In this document: one piece after another, positions 44,838-53,935 of the stretch
Layout: each line of letters begins with the position of its first letter
Numbering within the stretch: position 1 is the stretch's first letter
DNA from: an uncultured Geobacteraceae bacterium
GTDB lineage: Bacteria; Desulfobacterota; Desulfuromonadia; Geobacterales; Pseudopelobacteraceae
Direction of reading: 5' to 3'
Assembly: GCA_903901875.1 (NCBI GenBank)
Contig: CAIUSO010000094.1
Span: 1 to 64,000, forward strand
DNA length: 64,000 bases
Notes under the pieces: generated by a model
Told to the model about the DNA's origin: nothing
The model's database searches: none
What the model saw: the letters and a program-made list of their open reading frames with translations, nothing else
Program-made: the position numbers and the translations under genes

Positions 44838-45983
44838 ATGACTAAATTCACCATATTCGGAGCACTCCTGTTTTTTGTACTCGCGTCACTCCTGACCGGA
44901 TGCTCCGGCAACAATTACCCGGACAGTTCAAAGGTTGCACTTAAGGTACAGTTTCAAAAAAAGTCGGGAAAAATGGTTGCGGCAACCGCCTTTGATAACA
45001 TCAGTAGCCTCAATCTTTCCATTATCCCACAGGACCCTGCGGAAATTCTGTCCCCATCAAGTGCCTCTCAAGAGCTGACATCTTTACTCCGCAATGGCCA
45101 GAGCTCTGTCACCATTGACAACCTGGGAGATGGTAAAACGTATTTCTTCAAAATTGTCGCATCCAATTACGGGGACAATGGAGCCAAAGCCTGGATTGGA
45201 TCAAATCTGGCAACGCTTAACAGCAATACGGTGACACCGGTTACCGTAACCGTAATGAAAAATGACTCCGATGCCTATGATGCCGCGTTGCCCACCTATT
45301 ATGCGGCCGCCAGGAATTCGGTAGCATCACCCTCCATAGATCTCCAGGTTCAGGGCTCGGGCATCACTTCCGCAACCGTCGTTTCGGCGACGAAAAAGGA
45401 TACACTCTATACACTGCTTGACCTTTTTAACAAGTCGATTACCGCGGAAATATCACCATTTACTGCTTCTCAACCGTTATATGATGACGGCAACCATGCT
45501 GATTTTGCCCCCAAAGATGGCAGATTCGAACTGCGCCTGAATGGACCCCACGATGCCGGTGATTCGTTTACCTTCCAGATTAACTTTACCAACGCATTCG
45601 GACAACCGGATATCATGACACAAACTGCAATTCTTGGCAGCCATTTCACGGAAGGTCCCACATGGAAAAGTGCCAATCTCCCCCATCAAAGTGCCGGTGC
45701 TGACCTTCTTCTTTCCTGGACACTCCCGGCAAACAGCGGAGAAAATGTATTCAATGATATTCATGTGAACTACTGGACGCCAGATTACTCCGTCAACAAA
45801 GAGGTGCTCCTGCCGGCTACGGCCACCGGATTTACCATACCGGGTACCGATATCATCGATAAACAGAGTTATTACGTGGTGATTACACTCATGAGAAAAG
45901 ATACGAGCGGAATCTATAATGCAAAGATCACCTCACCGGTATTCTCCTTTGATACAACCGGTGCTGTTTCTGCCCAATGGTAA
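44838..45983 (+). CDS. Lipoprotein ending in V-S-A-x-W
   Basis: A 381-residue lipoprotein (lipobox L-T-G-C22, then S-G-N). It is beta-rich with no domain I recognise; residues about 290-375 look like a fibronectin-type fold (DLLLSWTLPANSGEN, QSYYVVITLMRKDTSGIYNA). The last residues are T-G-A-V-S-A-Q-W, matching the V-S-A-S-W end of the lipoprotein at 41562. ATG 44838 is chosen for the GGGGAAACG ribosome site and the signal sequence MTKFTIFGALLFFVLASLL; an open frame extends to 44730 inside the barrel gene. Confidence 0.75.
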   Translation: MTKFTIFGALLFFVLASLLTGCSGNNYPDSSKVALKVQFQKKSGKMVAATAFDNISSLNLSIIPQDPAEILSPSSASQELTSLLRNGQSSVTIDNLGDGKTYFFKIVASNYGDNGAKAWIGSNLATLNSNTVTPVTVTVMKNDSDAYDAALPTYYAAARNSVASPSIDLQVQGSGITSATVVSATKKDTLYTLLDLFNKSITAEISPFTASQPLYDDGNHADFAPKDGRFELRLNGPHDAGDSFTFQINFTNAFGQPDIMTQTAILGSHFTEGPTWKSANLPHQSAGADLLLSWTLPANSGENVFNDIHVNYWTPDYSVNKEVLLPATATGFTIPGTDIIDKQSYYVVITLMRKDTSGIYNAKITSPVFSFDTTGAVSAQW

Positions 45984-45994
45984 CAGAAATACAA

Positions 45995-46027
45995 CTACCT
46001 TTGCCCGTTTGTAACGGGTAAAGGTAG
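45995..46027 (+). terminator. Stem-loop after the lipoprotein gene
   Basis: A 15-bp stem with a single G-U pair (CTACCTTTGCCCGTT with AACGGGTAAAGGTAG) and a 3-nt loop, 11 bp after the stop. It lacks a T tract, so it may act as an mRNA stabiliser or a Rho-independent terminator of poor strength. The gap 45984-46371 holds, besides this, only the sigma-54 type site. Confidence 0.55.
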
Positions 46028-46264
46028 CCCGATCGTCACAGCCCCCCACACAGCACCCCCACTCCACCAGAGATGCAACTGTAAATCTCAAAAAACCCCT
46101 GCGACAATTTGAGCTTCACCACCATGAGGCAACGAGCCACAACCGCCCGTTAATCCTCGCTCTGCTGCCATTCAGTCGTTTTCCTGTCAACTTTTGTCAC
46201 TAGGTTTCAACAAAAATAAACCCGTATCATGCTGATATTTATGTATTAATTTTCAGTATTGTTT

Positions 46265-46280
46265 TGGCATGAGTGATGCT
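46265..46280 (+). promoter_or_regulatory. Sigma-54 type promoter
   Basis: TGGCATGAGTGATGCT matches TGGCAYGR-N3-TTGCW with one mismatch (A for the first T of TTGC). GG at 46266-46267 and GC at 46278-46279 have the required spacing. It lies about 90 bases before the membrane protein gene at 46372. Confidence 0.6.
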
Positions 46281-46371
46281 AACTGAAGCATATGTTTTTT
46301 ATTTATCATGGCATAGCACCTCGACGTCATCACTTGTAAATTTCACACTGTTTTTTGAGGAGGAGACGTGA

Positions 46372-47055
46372 ATGTCGATAAACCTGGCGGACTGCATTAC
46401 TGCTGTTGCCGGCATAGGCACGGCAGCAGTTGCACTGGTCGATAGCAGTAAAATCGTACGCGGTGGCATTTCTAACTGCGGATTTCACCATATTATGCGA
46501 GTAATAACCGTTTTCTTCCCTGTAAATTCTGCTCCGTCTCCCGCGCTGGATCTGGTCGGAGTACGGGCAGCACTCCGGGCGAACTGGCTGAATGGCACTC
46601 CACTCACTGAGCAGAAAAAACTCGCCCGTTCGTTGATAACTCTCAGACTTGACGGAGTAAATGCAGCGCATCTTGCCGAGGTAACCGGAGTGGATCCTGC
46701 GATACTGTCTACCGCGGCCGACAAATACCGCATCGGTAAACCGCTGGACAAGCGGGAATCCGCTGTTATCAACAGATTTGACCTCATTGTGGCAGCACTC
46801 CTTGACGAAGGGTACCTGCAGGCCGACCAAACCTATCGAAATAGTGCCAAGGTATGCGCAGCATCCATCTCAATCCTGCTCGCCACCTTGGGGGGGTGGC
46901 TTCTCAGTTCTGGTGCCTATTGGGGAACAGCTGACATGGGTATCGCCATAATGGCGGGGATTTTGGCCACACCGTTGGCACCGGTGGCAAAAGATATAAG
47001 CCGTGCCGTCACAGCCGGTGCACGGATACTTTCACAGGCTGTAAAGACGATTTAA
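46372..47055 (+). CDS. Membrane protein of unknown function
   Basis: A 227-residue protein I do not recognise. Residues 8-25 are weakly hydrophobic, residues 70-150 are helical and charged (LTEQKKLARSLITLRLDG, then ITEVTGVDPAILSTAADK-like helices, here AEVTGVDPAILSTAADKY), and two clear membrane segments lie at about 160-178 (VCAASISILLATLGGWLLS) and 185-205 (ADMGIAIMAGILATPLAPVA). No catalytic motif is visible. GAGGAGGAG precedes the ATG. The sigma-54 type promoter and the lipoprotein gene that follows after 41 bp suggest a two-gene unit. Confidence 0.7.
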   Translation: MSINLADCITAVAGIGTAAVALVDSSKIVRGGISNCGFHHIMRVITVFFPVNSAPSPALDLVGVRAALRANWLNGTPLTEQKKLARSLITLRLDGVNAAHLAEVTGVDPAILSTAADKYRIGKPLDKRESAVINRFDLIVAALLDEGYLQADQTYRNSAKVCAASISILLATLGGWLLSSGAYWGTADMGIAIMAGILATPLAPVAKDISRAVTAGARILSQAVKTI

Positions 47056-47096
47056 TGATGTTTTTCATTACAATCAAAGGGAAGGAGGATGAACTC

Positions 47097-48041
47097 ATGG
47101 TACGAAAACTGATCGTGTGTGTTATCGGAGTGGTATTCATGGCAGGTTGCAGTGGGGGAGACGGAAGTAGCACCGCGCGTGGAGGTGATTCGGGAAGCAC
47201 TATAACACAGACCGGTCAATATAACGGCCTGACTACCCCGGCTCTTTTTACCGTCACTAACGCCAAAGCCCTCTCTTCAGATGCCTACACCACGAACCGG
47301 GTTGTAGCAACAGCCACCGGAGTTGGCAAGATAACCACCATTTCCGGTGCCACACCATGCCTCCTTCAAGGAATCACCAGCACGTTAAAAGAAAGAGTCA
47401 CGTCAACTCTCTTACGATCTTCATCTTCAAATAAAATCGTCGCCTTGACAATTAAAGACACCATCACCGGCATGAGTGGCTCCATTACGTATCAGACGGA
47501 ACTTGACCAGACAACCGGCAACTTTACCGGAAAAATCACCTTCACCGAGTACCAGGACACCGCATCATCAGCAACAATAACCGGTACAACAGATTTTACC
47601 GGAAACCTCAACACTGCAACTTCCATATTCACCAGCCTGAATATGCAGATGAACAGCCTGCTCGGTATATTAGGCGGCACATCATTCACCCTGAATGGCA
47701 CCATCTCATTTTCAGGGGGAAAACTAAATGTGGTATCAATTGCGTCGGTAGTGCTAACAAATAATAGCACCGGAAATGCCTATTGGTTCAAAGATTACGC
47801 TTTTACGTACTCAGGAAACATGGTAACCATCAGCGGCACCTATTACGATCCTTCAGAAGGATATGTCGTGGTGACCACAATCACCCCACTCACTGCGGCA
47901 TCCGCAGATGCCATTCCACTCTCTGGAGAGCTGCTCTTTACCGGTACTAACAAAACAGCAGTCCGCTTGACATTTACCGATAGCGGCCAAACCGTAGAGG
48001 TCGATACGGCCGGCAATAGCATCTTTACTATCGTCCCTTGA
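47097..48041 (+). CDS. Lipoprotein of unknown function
   Basis: A 314-residue lipoprotein (lipobox F-M-A-G-C18, then S-G-G). It is Thr/Ser-rich and beta-patterned (ITYQTELDQTTGNFTGKITF, FTLNGTISFSGGKLNVVS) with no family I recognise. C-S-G follows the processing site in all three large lipoproteins of this locus (41562, 44838, 47097), with no Asp at +2, so outer-membrane sorting is expected. AAGGAGG precedes the ATG at 47097; the frame extends to 47055. Confidence 0.72.
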   Translation: MVRKLIVCVIGVVFMAGCSGGDGSSTARGGDSGSTITQTGQYNGLTTPALFTVTNAKALSSDAYTTNRVVATATGVGKITTISGATPCLLQGITSTLKERVTSTLLRSSSSNKIVALTIKDTITGMSGSITYQTELDQTTGNFTGKITFTEYQDTASSATITGTTDFTGNLNTATSIFTSLNMQMNSLLGILGGTSFTLNGTISFSGGKLNVVSIASVVLTNNSTGNAYWFKDYAFTYSGNMVTISGTYYDPSEGYVVVTTITPLTAASADAIPLSGELLFTGTNKTAVRLTFTDSGQTVEVDTAGNSIFTIVP

Positions 48042-48065
48042 TGAGGAACATGTTAAAGTTCCCAC

Positions 48066-49403
48066 CTAATCCTGTATCGTATCATGGTATTTACTGATTT
48101 TTCTTTTGAACCTTTTATAGTCGATTCCGAGCAATTCGGCGGCAAGCATCTTTTTCCCCCCCGAACGCTGAAGGGCTTCTTCTATTGCCCATAGTTCCAA
48201 CTCGTCAAAGCGTAACGTCGGGGGCATAATGGATCGAGACACGCCAGAGGGTACATCTCTTGGTAATAGCTGCCGAATCTGTTCGCCACTGATTTGCTTT
48301 GAACCGTAGATAGCCGCACGTCGGATGATATTTTTCATTTGCGTAATATTGCCGGACCACGGGTATCTCATCAATACATCAAGGGCTTCATGTGACAGTG
48401 AGAGACCGGAGCGATGGAGGTCGTCCTCCGCTTCTTTGAGAAAGAGAGCCGCCAACCGGGGAATTTCTTCCGTTATTGTACGTAACGGAGGTAAGACTAT
48501 TACCTGTTCCGTAATCTGGTAATAAAGTGCCTCTGAGAGCTTTCCCTCGCTGTATTCATCGTGGGCATTTCTCAGCATGGTCGCCATTACTCGACTCTTT
48601 ATCTGCAAAGGCTCAAGGCCGCCAACCGGCAGTATTTCCTTATTCTGAATGGCCCGGGCCACCTTATTCTGCATGGCCAGCGACATGGAACTTGGCTCGA
48701 TGAGGATCACCGTCCCCATACCAATTGAGACAAGTTTACCTACCTGTTTTCCCCTGCCGAAAAGTTCCACTTCCAGATGTTCATCGGTGCAACCGGTGCA
48801 ATGAATAGTGATACAGGGAGAACGGGGATTGCGTCCAAGTGAATGGATCATTGTGGCCAGATGGGTTTTACCGACACCTGACTCTCCCTCAATGGTAAGA
48901 CAGTAGCCATGTTCTGATGCGTAACTGGCCTGTTCTACAACGGCCTGCATGGGCTGACTCCAGCCAAGGTCAGTTGAAAGCGTATTACCCAGTTTGGCCT
49001 GAAGCCTGTTGATCTGCAGATCTTGCAGGAGAGGAGTCGCTACCCTGAGAATGGTAGCTGCTAACTGTTCATAATCCAGTGGTTTGCTCACAAAACCGCA
49101 GACTCCCAGATCAATTGATTTAAGCAAGTAATCCACCTCCGTAAATGCGGTGGTAATAATAACCGGTATATCCGGATATTTCGCCTTGAGCCGAGTCGTA
49201 AATTCAATACCGTCAATATTTGGCATTTGAATATCGGTAACAACGATATCAGGCCGTTTTTCTTCCACTAACCGTAACCCGTCAAGCCCATCCACCGCTA
49301 CGGTAACGCTTTCATACTGCATGGAAAGATAGAGTGAGAATGCTGTGCGCAGATTGAGATCATCCTCCACATACAATAGATTTAACGGTAATCGTTTGGA
49401 CAT
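48066..49403 (-). CDS. NtrC-family response regulator lacking the GAFTGA loop
   Basis: A 445-residue regulator. The receiver domain (phospho-acceptor D57) is followed by an AAA+ domain with an intact Walker A (GESGVGKT, 173-180). The stretch between ELFG (213-216) and the Walker B strand is about nine residues shorter than in NtrC and has no GAFTGA. Walker B reads V-I-L-I-E-P in place of F-L-D-E. The C-terminal Fis-type HTH (KKMLAAELLGIDYKRFKRKI) is intact. It therefore probably binds DNA but cannot activate sigma-54. It is the second gene of an operon with the hybrid kinase, 58 bp after it. Confidence 0.9.
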   Translation of the reverse strand: MSKRLPLNLLYVEDDLNLRTAFSLYLSMQYESVTVAVDGLDGLRLVEEKRPDIVVTDIQMPNIDGIEFTTRLKAKYPDIPVIITTAFTEVDYLLKSIDLGVCGFVSKPLDYEQLAATILRVATPLLQDLQINRLQAKLGNTLSTDLGWSQPMQAVVEQASYASEHGYCLTIEGESGVGKTHLATMIHSLGRNPRSPCITIHCTGCTDEHLEVELFGRGKQVGKLVSIGMGTVILIEPSSMSLAMQNKVARAIQNKEILPVGGLEPLQIKSRVMATMLRNAHDEYSEGKLSEALYYQITEQVIVLPPLRTITEEIPRLAALFLKEAEDDLHRSGLSLSHEALDVLMRYPWSGNITQMKNIIRRAAIYGSKQISGEQIRQLLPRDVPSGVSRSIMPPTLRFDELELWAIEEALQRSGGKKMLAAELLGIDYKRFKRKISKYHDTIQD

Positions 49404-49461
49404 CGTACACCTCCATCTCGTAATTGAACAAAAAGCACCATATCCGTCCCAAAAAGGGAAC

Positions 49462-52434
49462 TCAGCTGGTGAGTTTTTTAATTTTGCTTATTAGTTCCAG
49501 CGGGTTCAGCGGCTTCTCAATTAAATCGATGTCGTCGGAACCACCAAGATTACCGATAACATCCTGGGCATGACCACTTATGAAAATATACGGCACATTC
49601 TGCGAGATGGCCCTGATTTCATCGTAGGCAACTTTGCCGCTTTTATTCGGCATAATCACATCCGAAATAACCAGGTCAATTTCATCCTTTTTCGTCTTAA
49701 ATATATCCACCGCTTGACAACCGTCGGTGGCAGTTATGACGTTATAGCCACTTTGAACCAGTATTTTACTCATTACTTTACAAAAGTTAACATCATCTTC
49801 AACAAGCAGAATCGTTGCCAAGTGACCGGAAACAAGTGCATCAGATGAAGCATACCGGTTAAAATCAACCTCAGTCCACTGATCGGTCATAGACTCCGCA
49901 AGAGGAAATTGCAGACTGAAAACCGTTCCAACCCCTACCTTACTCTGCACCTCTATAATGCCATCATGTTGCATAATAATACCGAACACCATTGAAAGAC
50001 CAAGCCCGGTCCCTTTACCCACGTCCTTGGTGGTAAAGAATGGATCGAATATGCATCGTTGGGTCTCGTCATCCATACCGTGACCTGAATCGCTCACCGT
50101 TATAATAGCACACCGCACCTTCTCCGCCGTCTCAGGCTCGGCCCCCCGGTTATGGACCATGAACCCGGCCCGTGCCGTGATGTGTAACGTTCCACCTCGT
50201 GGCATTGCGTCCCGCGCGTTGGTGGCCAGATTAATCATAACCTGTTCAATCTGCCCGGCATCAATATATGCCATAAGCGGTTCATCGGACAATTCAATTG
50301 TCAGTTCAATATCTTCCCGTATCAGGTGTTTTATAAACTGTCCCACCTTACCAAGTAATACATTAAGATTTTCGGTTTTTATTCTCATTATCTGCTTGCG
50401 ACCATAGGCTAGCATACTGTGGGTAATGGCACCGGCCCTGTTGGATGCAGCCATTATTTCATTAACATACTGAATATGCTCCGAACTCATGCCACTGGCC
50501 ATTTTCAGAAGGATTCCATAGGCATTGATAATGCTCAGTTTATTGTTCAAGTCGTGTGCAAGACCTCCTGCCAACTGACCGATGGTCTCAACTTTTTGTG
50601 AATGAACCAACTGGGCTATCAATTCTTTTTTTTCGGTAATATCCTCCTTGACTGCAACAAAGTTTGAAATTGAACCGGCCTTGTCGTACAGGGGAGAAAC
50701 AATAACATGCTCCCAAAGAACAGTGCCATCCTTCCTTTTGTCAGGAAGCTCTCCATTCCAGGAATGACCTGACAATATGGTTGCCCAGATATCGGCATAC
50801 AGCTTCGATGTGGTGTGATCCGAAGATAATTGATACGGCATCTGACCTATCGCCTCATCAAAGGTGAACCCGGTATTTTTGGTAAAACTTTGATTAACAA
50901 ACTCGATTCGACCCTTGGAATCGGTAATCAGAATTGAGGATGGACTCTGCTCAATGGCACACGACAGTTTATGCATCTTATTTTCATATTTCTTTCGATG
51001 GGTAATATCAACATGGGCGATAACAACCCGGATTTTATTATCAATGTGTAACGAACACGCTTTGCAGACATACCATTGCTCCGTCTCGGGTGAACTACAG
51101 AGGTATTCCGTATAAAAGTCCTTTTGCCTTCCTTCAAGCACACTCCTCAGATTGTTGGTAAAAGCCAGAACATCAGGATCACACTCAGTGACGGATGGCA
51201 GGCATGCCTCAAAATAGTTGGCATTGACGCTGCATCGCTCCTTGACGCCACCGTTGTGGGCCGCAAAGGATTCCCACCCCTGATTCGTCTGGATTATGGT
51301 TCCCTGCTCATCAATGACGCAAATATGGGCAGGGAGTCCATCAAGGGTACTCATGAGATCCATGGTTCTATGAAGTTGCAACTCCATATTTTTCTTATTG
51401 GTTACATCACTGACAAATCCATGCCACAGAACACTTCCGTCGCTCTGCCTCGATGGCATTGCGATGCCATAATGCCAATGAACGTCCACACCTGGCAAGT
51501 GTACCCGAAATTCATATTCCCACGCGTGAAGCGTTTCTGCTGACAACCGCACGGACTGTATTAAACCCTGCTTATCATCAGGATGAATAGTCGCGAGCAA
51601 TGGAGACGCATTATGAAAAACCTGATCAGGTGTCACACCATAAAGCTCGTTGATCGCACTACTTGCATAGGGAAAAGAAAAACGGCCATCGGGAAACAGG
51701 CAGCACTGGTAAATCATGCCAGGTACCTGTTCAGAGATGGCCGTAAGAAGGTTATGGCTCTGTTCAAGACGTTTTTCCAGGTTTTTTTGGATCGTTACGT
51801 CGGTAATAACCCAGATAATTCCGTTGGACGGGTTTTCCGTATCAAGTGTAGTTCCACTCAGACGCGCCGTAAAAACCGTTCCGTCACGTCTCTTCATTTG
51901 CTGATCGGTAACTACTGTTTTGTGATTCTGGAGTAACTCGTAGGTATTTCTTCCAAACTCTTCAAATTCAACCTGAGAAACAAAACCCATTCTGGTACTG
52001 GCATCAACCAGTTCTTCCAGAGAGTAACCCGACATCTGACTACAAACCGAATTAACCCATTTTATACTTCTATTCTGGACATATACAATGGCGGCTCCAA
52101 CATTTTCCAAAACGAATTTTTGTTCTTCAAAACAGCGAACAAGTTCCCGCTCAACCAATTCACTGCGCGTCTCATGGGCGTGCATCCGGTTGCGCATGAA
52201 AATAATGCTGCCAATTCCCACAAACCAGATCCCGCCATGTACGAGACAGAAAGCTGATAAACGTAGGTAAATAAGGCTCTTATCACCGGATACCAGTGTC
52301 TCAAAGATTGAGTTAGCGTACTCTACCTTACACAACAGGCAGGCAAACAACCCGGAACTACCGACAACGAGAAGTGTCCACGACAAAACCAATGTCGAAA
52401 GTGATACTCCAAATACCTTGGATTCAGATCCCAT
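49462..52434 (-). CDS. Hybrid PAS-domain sensor histidine kinase
   Basis: A 990-residue membrane kinase. Two membrane segments (LSTLVLSWTLLVVGSSGLFACLL and LSAFCLVHGGIWFVGIGSIIF) enclose a short periplasmic loop. At least four PAS domains follow (residues about 105-225, 235-350, 360-475, 485-600), then a kinase core with the H-box AGGLAHDLNNKLSIINAYG, ATP-binding DSGHGMDDE and GKGTGLGLSMV, and a C-terminal receiver (DLVISDVIMPNKSG). The partner is most likely the adjacent regulator without GAFTGA. The signal is unknown. Confidence 0.9.
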   Translation of the reverse strand: MGSESKVFGVSLSTLVLSWTLLVVGSSGLFACLLCKVEYANSIFETLVSGDKSLIYLRLSAFCLVHGGIWFVGIGSIIFMRNRMHAHETRSELVERELVRCFEEQKFVLENVGAAIVYVQNRSIKWVNSVCSQMSGYSLEELVDASTRMGFVSQVEFEEFGRNTYELLQNHKTVVTDQQMKRRDGTVFTARLSGTTLDTENPSNGIIWVITDVTIQKNLEKRLEQSHNLLTAISEQVPGMIYQCCLFPDGRFSFPYASSAINELYGVTPDQVFHNASPLLATIHPDDKQGLIQSVRLSAETLHAWEYEFRVHLPGVDVHWHYGIAMPSRQSDGSVLWHGFVSDVTNKKNMELQLHRTMDLMSTLDGLPAHICVIDEQGTIIQTNQGWESFAAHNGGVKERCSVNANYFEACLPSVTECDPDVLAFTNNLRSVLEGRQKDFYTEYLCSSPETEQWYVCKACSLHIDNKIRVVIAHVDITHRKKYENKMHKLSCAIEQSPSSILITDSKGRIEFVNQSFTKNTGFTFDEAIGQMPYQLSSDHTTSKLYADIWATILSGHSWNGELPDKRKDGTVLWEHVIVSPLYDKAGSISNFVAVKEDITEKKELIAQLVHSQKVETIGQLAGGLAHDLNNKLSIINAYGILLKMASGMSSEHIQYVNEIMAASNRAGAITHSMLAYGRKQIMRIKTENLNVLLGKVGQFIKHLIREDIELTIELSDEPLMAYIDAGQIEQVMINLATNARDAMPRGGTLHITARAGFMVHNRGAEPETAEKVRCAIITVSDSGHGMDDETQRCIFDPFFTTKDVGKGTGLGLSMVFGIIMQHDGIIEVQSKVGVGTVFSLQFPLAESMTDQWTEVDFNRYASSDALVSGHLATILLVEDDVNFCKVMSKILVQSGYNVITATDGCQAVDIFKTKKDEIDLVISDVIMPNKSGKVAYDEIRAISQNVPYIFISGHAQDVIGNLGGSDDIDLIEKPLNPLELISKIKKLTS

Positions 52435-52848
52435 TTTTTGCGGTTCACCTCAGGGATGTAATTGTCACCACCCCGAACAGTCGTATATAATAAGAGCCCA
52501 TTCCATCACCCATAACAGTGCGATTGGAAATTTCACTAATTGTCGCGTAATAATTAGACAATTGATGCACACGTGGTCAACGGCTATATGTATTAAAAAT
52601 AATATTATAGTTATCACTGATAGTTACTAAATATAATTTAAAAACATTTGTGGTTATTTTATCCATGCAAGTAGTCAAAATGACCACCCACCAGAATACC
52701 CGTTCATGATGAATAAATTGAAGGCGGTACGCCTTGCTGGAAGGGAGAACGTGTTTGACGATTTAGAGGTCAATTAGTTGTTTTCTTGGTCAACACATAG
52801 GTGTGATACAAATTCAAGCACCTACAGAATTAACTGTAAGTGCTTTAA
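52435..52848. other. Intergenic gap without a recognisable gene
   Basis: This 414-bp stretch is A+T-rich in its first 240 bases and contains only short open frames (for example a 22-23 codon frame near 52707-52776). I see no RNA gene, strong terminator or repeat. A block around 52672-52702 (AAAATGACCACCCACCAG) resembles the end of an IS21-type element from memory, too short to call. Confidence 0.4.
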
Positions 52849-53178
52849 TTTACTGTTCTGCATAACCTACCGGAACCCGATTTTGTTCAGCGCGGCGGCG
52901 AATTCACAACTACCGTCTGGCGTGACTGGCTGACTCCGGACCGGCTTGCCCGGTTTAACCTGAATGAGCGACAGGTGAAGGCGGTGGTCTATCTGAAAAT
53001 ACATCAGATGATTACTAACACTATTTATCAATCAGAGTTTGCAGCATCGAAACGAACCGCATCACGTGACTTGGATGAGTTGATTACTTCCGGAATTGTT
53101 GAGAAAATTGGGACTACTGGTAAAGGGGTCTATGATCGTTTGGCTAAAGGGGCCATAAAGCGGCCAAACGGGCCATGA
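52849..53178 (+). pseudogene. C-terminal remnant of an AlbA/RecG-like ATP-binding protein
   Basis: The frame from 52849 reads NLPEPDFVQRGGEFTTTVWR, then DWLTPDRLARFNLNERQVKA and an HTH (SKRTASRDLDELITSGIVEK, IGTTGKG) before a stop at 53178. This is the tail of the AlbA_2/RecG-like ATP-binding proteins, whose members have about 400-500 residues. An in-frame stop (52846-52848) cuts off the rest; the N-terminal ATP-binding domain is absent. One of a series of remnants next to tRNA-Pro. Confidence 0.7.
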
Positions 53179-53213
53179 AAGCTAAAGGGGCCGTAAAGGG
53201 GCCAAACGGGCCA
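53143..53213. repeat. Two 33-bp direct repeats, period 38
   Basis: Copies at 53143-53175 and 53181-53213 (GCTAAAGGGGCC...AAACGGGCCA) differ at two positions. The first lies in the end of the remnant coding frame, the second beyond its stop. Confidence 0.8.
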
Positions 53214-53356
53214 GTGTCATATGAACCCGTCATAAAGCCGTCTAACCCGTCAGAGGTTGGGGGGTAAAAGGGGCAACTCCATTAAATAGGCGTAGCGTAT
53301 AGACGCATATAGCACTTTAATACTGACTATATTTGAGAAATTAAGGAGCTTGAGTT

Positions 53357-53539
53357 ATGGCAATGACAGTTGAAATCAAAGGCAACAAGCTCTGCATCGA
53401 AATTGACTTGGAGAAACCAACTCCATCGGCTTCAGGTAAGACATTGGTGGTTGCCAGTACACGGGGCAATGCCGTTACCACGGCTGAAGTTGATGGAAAG
53501 CCTATTACTATCGGGCTGAATGCCTATATAAAACCGTGA
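53357..53539 (+). CDS. Small conserved protein of unknown function
   Basis: A 60-residue protein with AAGGAG upstream of the ATG. It reads VEIKGNKLCIEIDLEKPTPS, then ASGKTLVVASTRGN and GKPITIGLNAYIK. I recall near-identical small proteins in Geobacter-type genomes, often near mobile or remnant genes, without a known function. The even amphipathic beta pattern suggests a small barrel. It seems intact although its neighbours are decayed. Confidence 0.68.
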   Translation: MAMTVEIKGNKLCIEIDLEKPTPSASGKTLVVASTRGNAVTTAEVDGKPITIGLNAYIKP

Positions 53540-53628
53540 TACAAGAGTCCTGGTTCGATGATCGGGAGGGATGTGTGATTAATAACTCGAAAAAATCAGT
53601 GCTCTTCAACCATATTCTTCCAACACAA

Positions 53629-53935
53629 ATGGCAAAGAAGAAAAAACCGGCTGATCCGCTGGTTGACTTGCTGGAGGAGGCCAAGCCCGAGACGCTGATC
53701 AATTTGATTGTCGAGCTTGCGGAAGATCGACCAGATGTACGTCGCGAATGCTTTGACTATCTGAAAAACATGTCTCACTCACACGTGCTCAGAAGACACG
53801 GTCGGAAGGCGAGATTGTCATGGCAATGAACAAAGATTGGCCGACCGATCACGCCCGAAGGATCTATCGCAAATTTGGTGACCGGGCGAAATATCTGGAT
53901 TTGTACGGTTGGCACAAATCAACAATCTTGAGGTA
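53629..53935 (+). pseudogene. Frameshifted and deleted remnant of a SWIM-zinc-finger-type gene
   Basis: The start MAKKKKPADPLVDLLEEAKP and ETLINLIVELAEDRPDVRRE is a recognisable N-terminus. At about 53772 the reading frame shifts; the continuation reads VSLTRAQKTRSEGEIVMAMN in the next frame, then jumps to a segment DHARRIYRKFGDRAKYLDLY that belongs to a C-terminal part, implying an internal deletion. The frame ends at 53935. I assign the SWIM-type family from memory, at low certainty. Confidence 0.5.
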
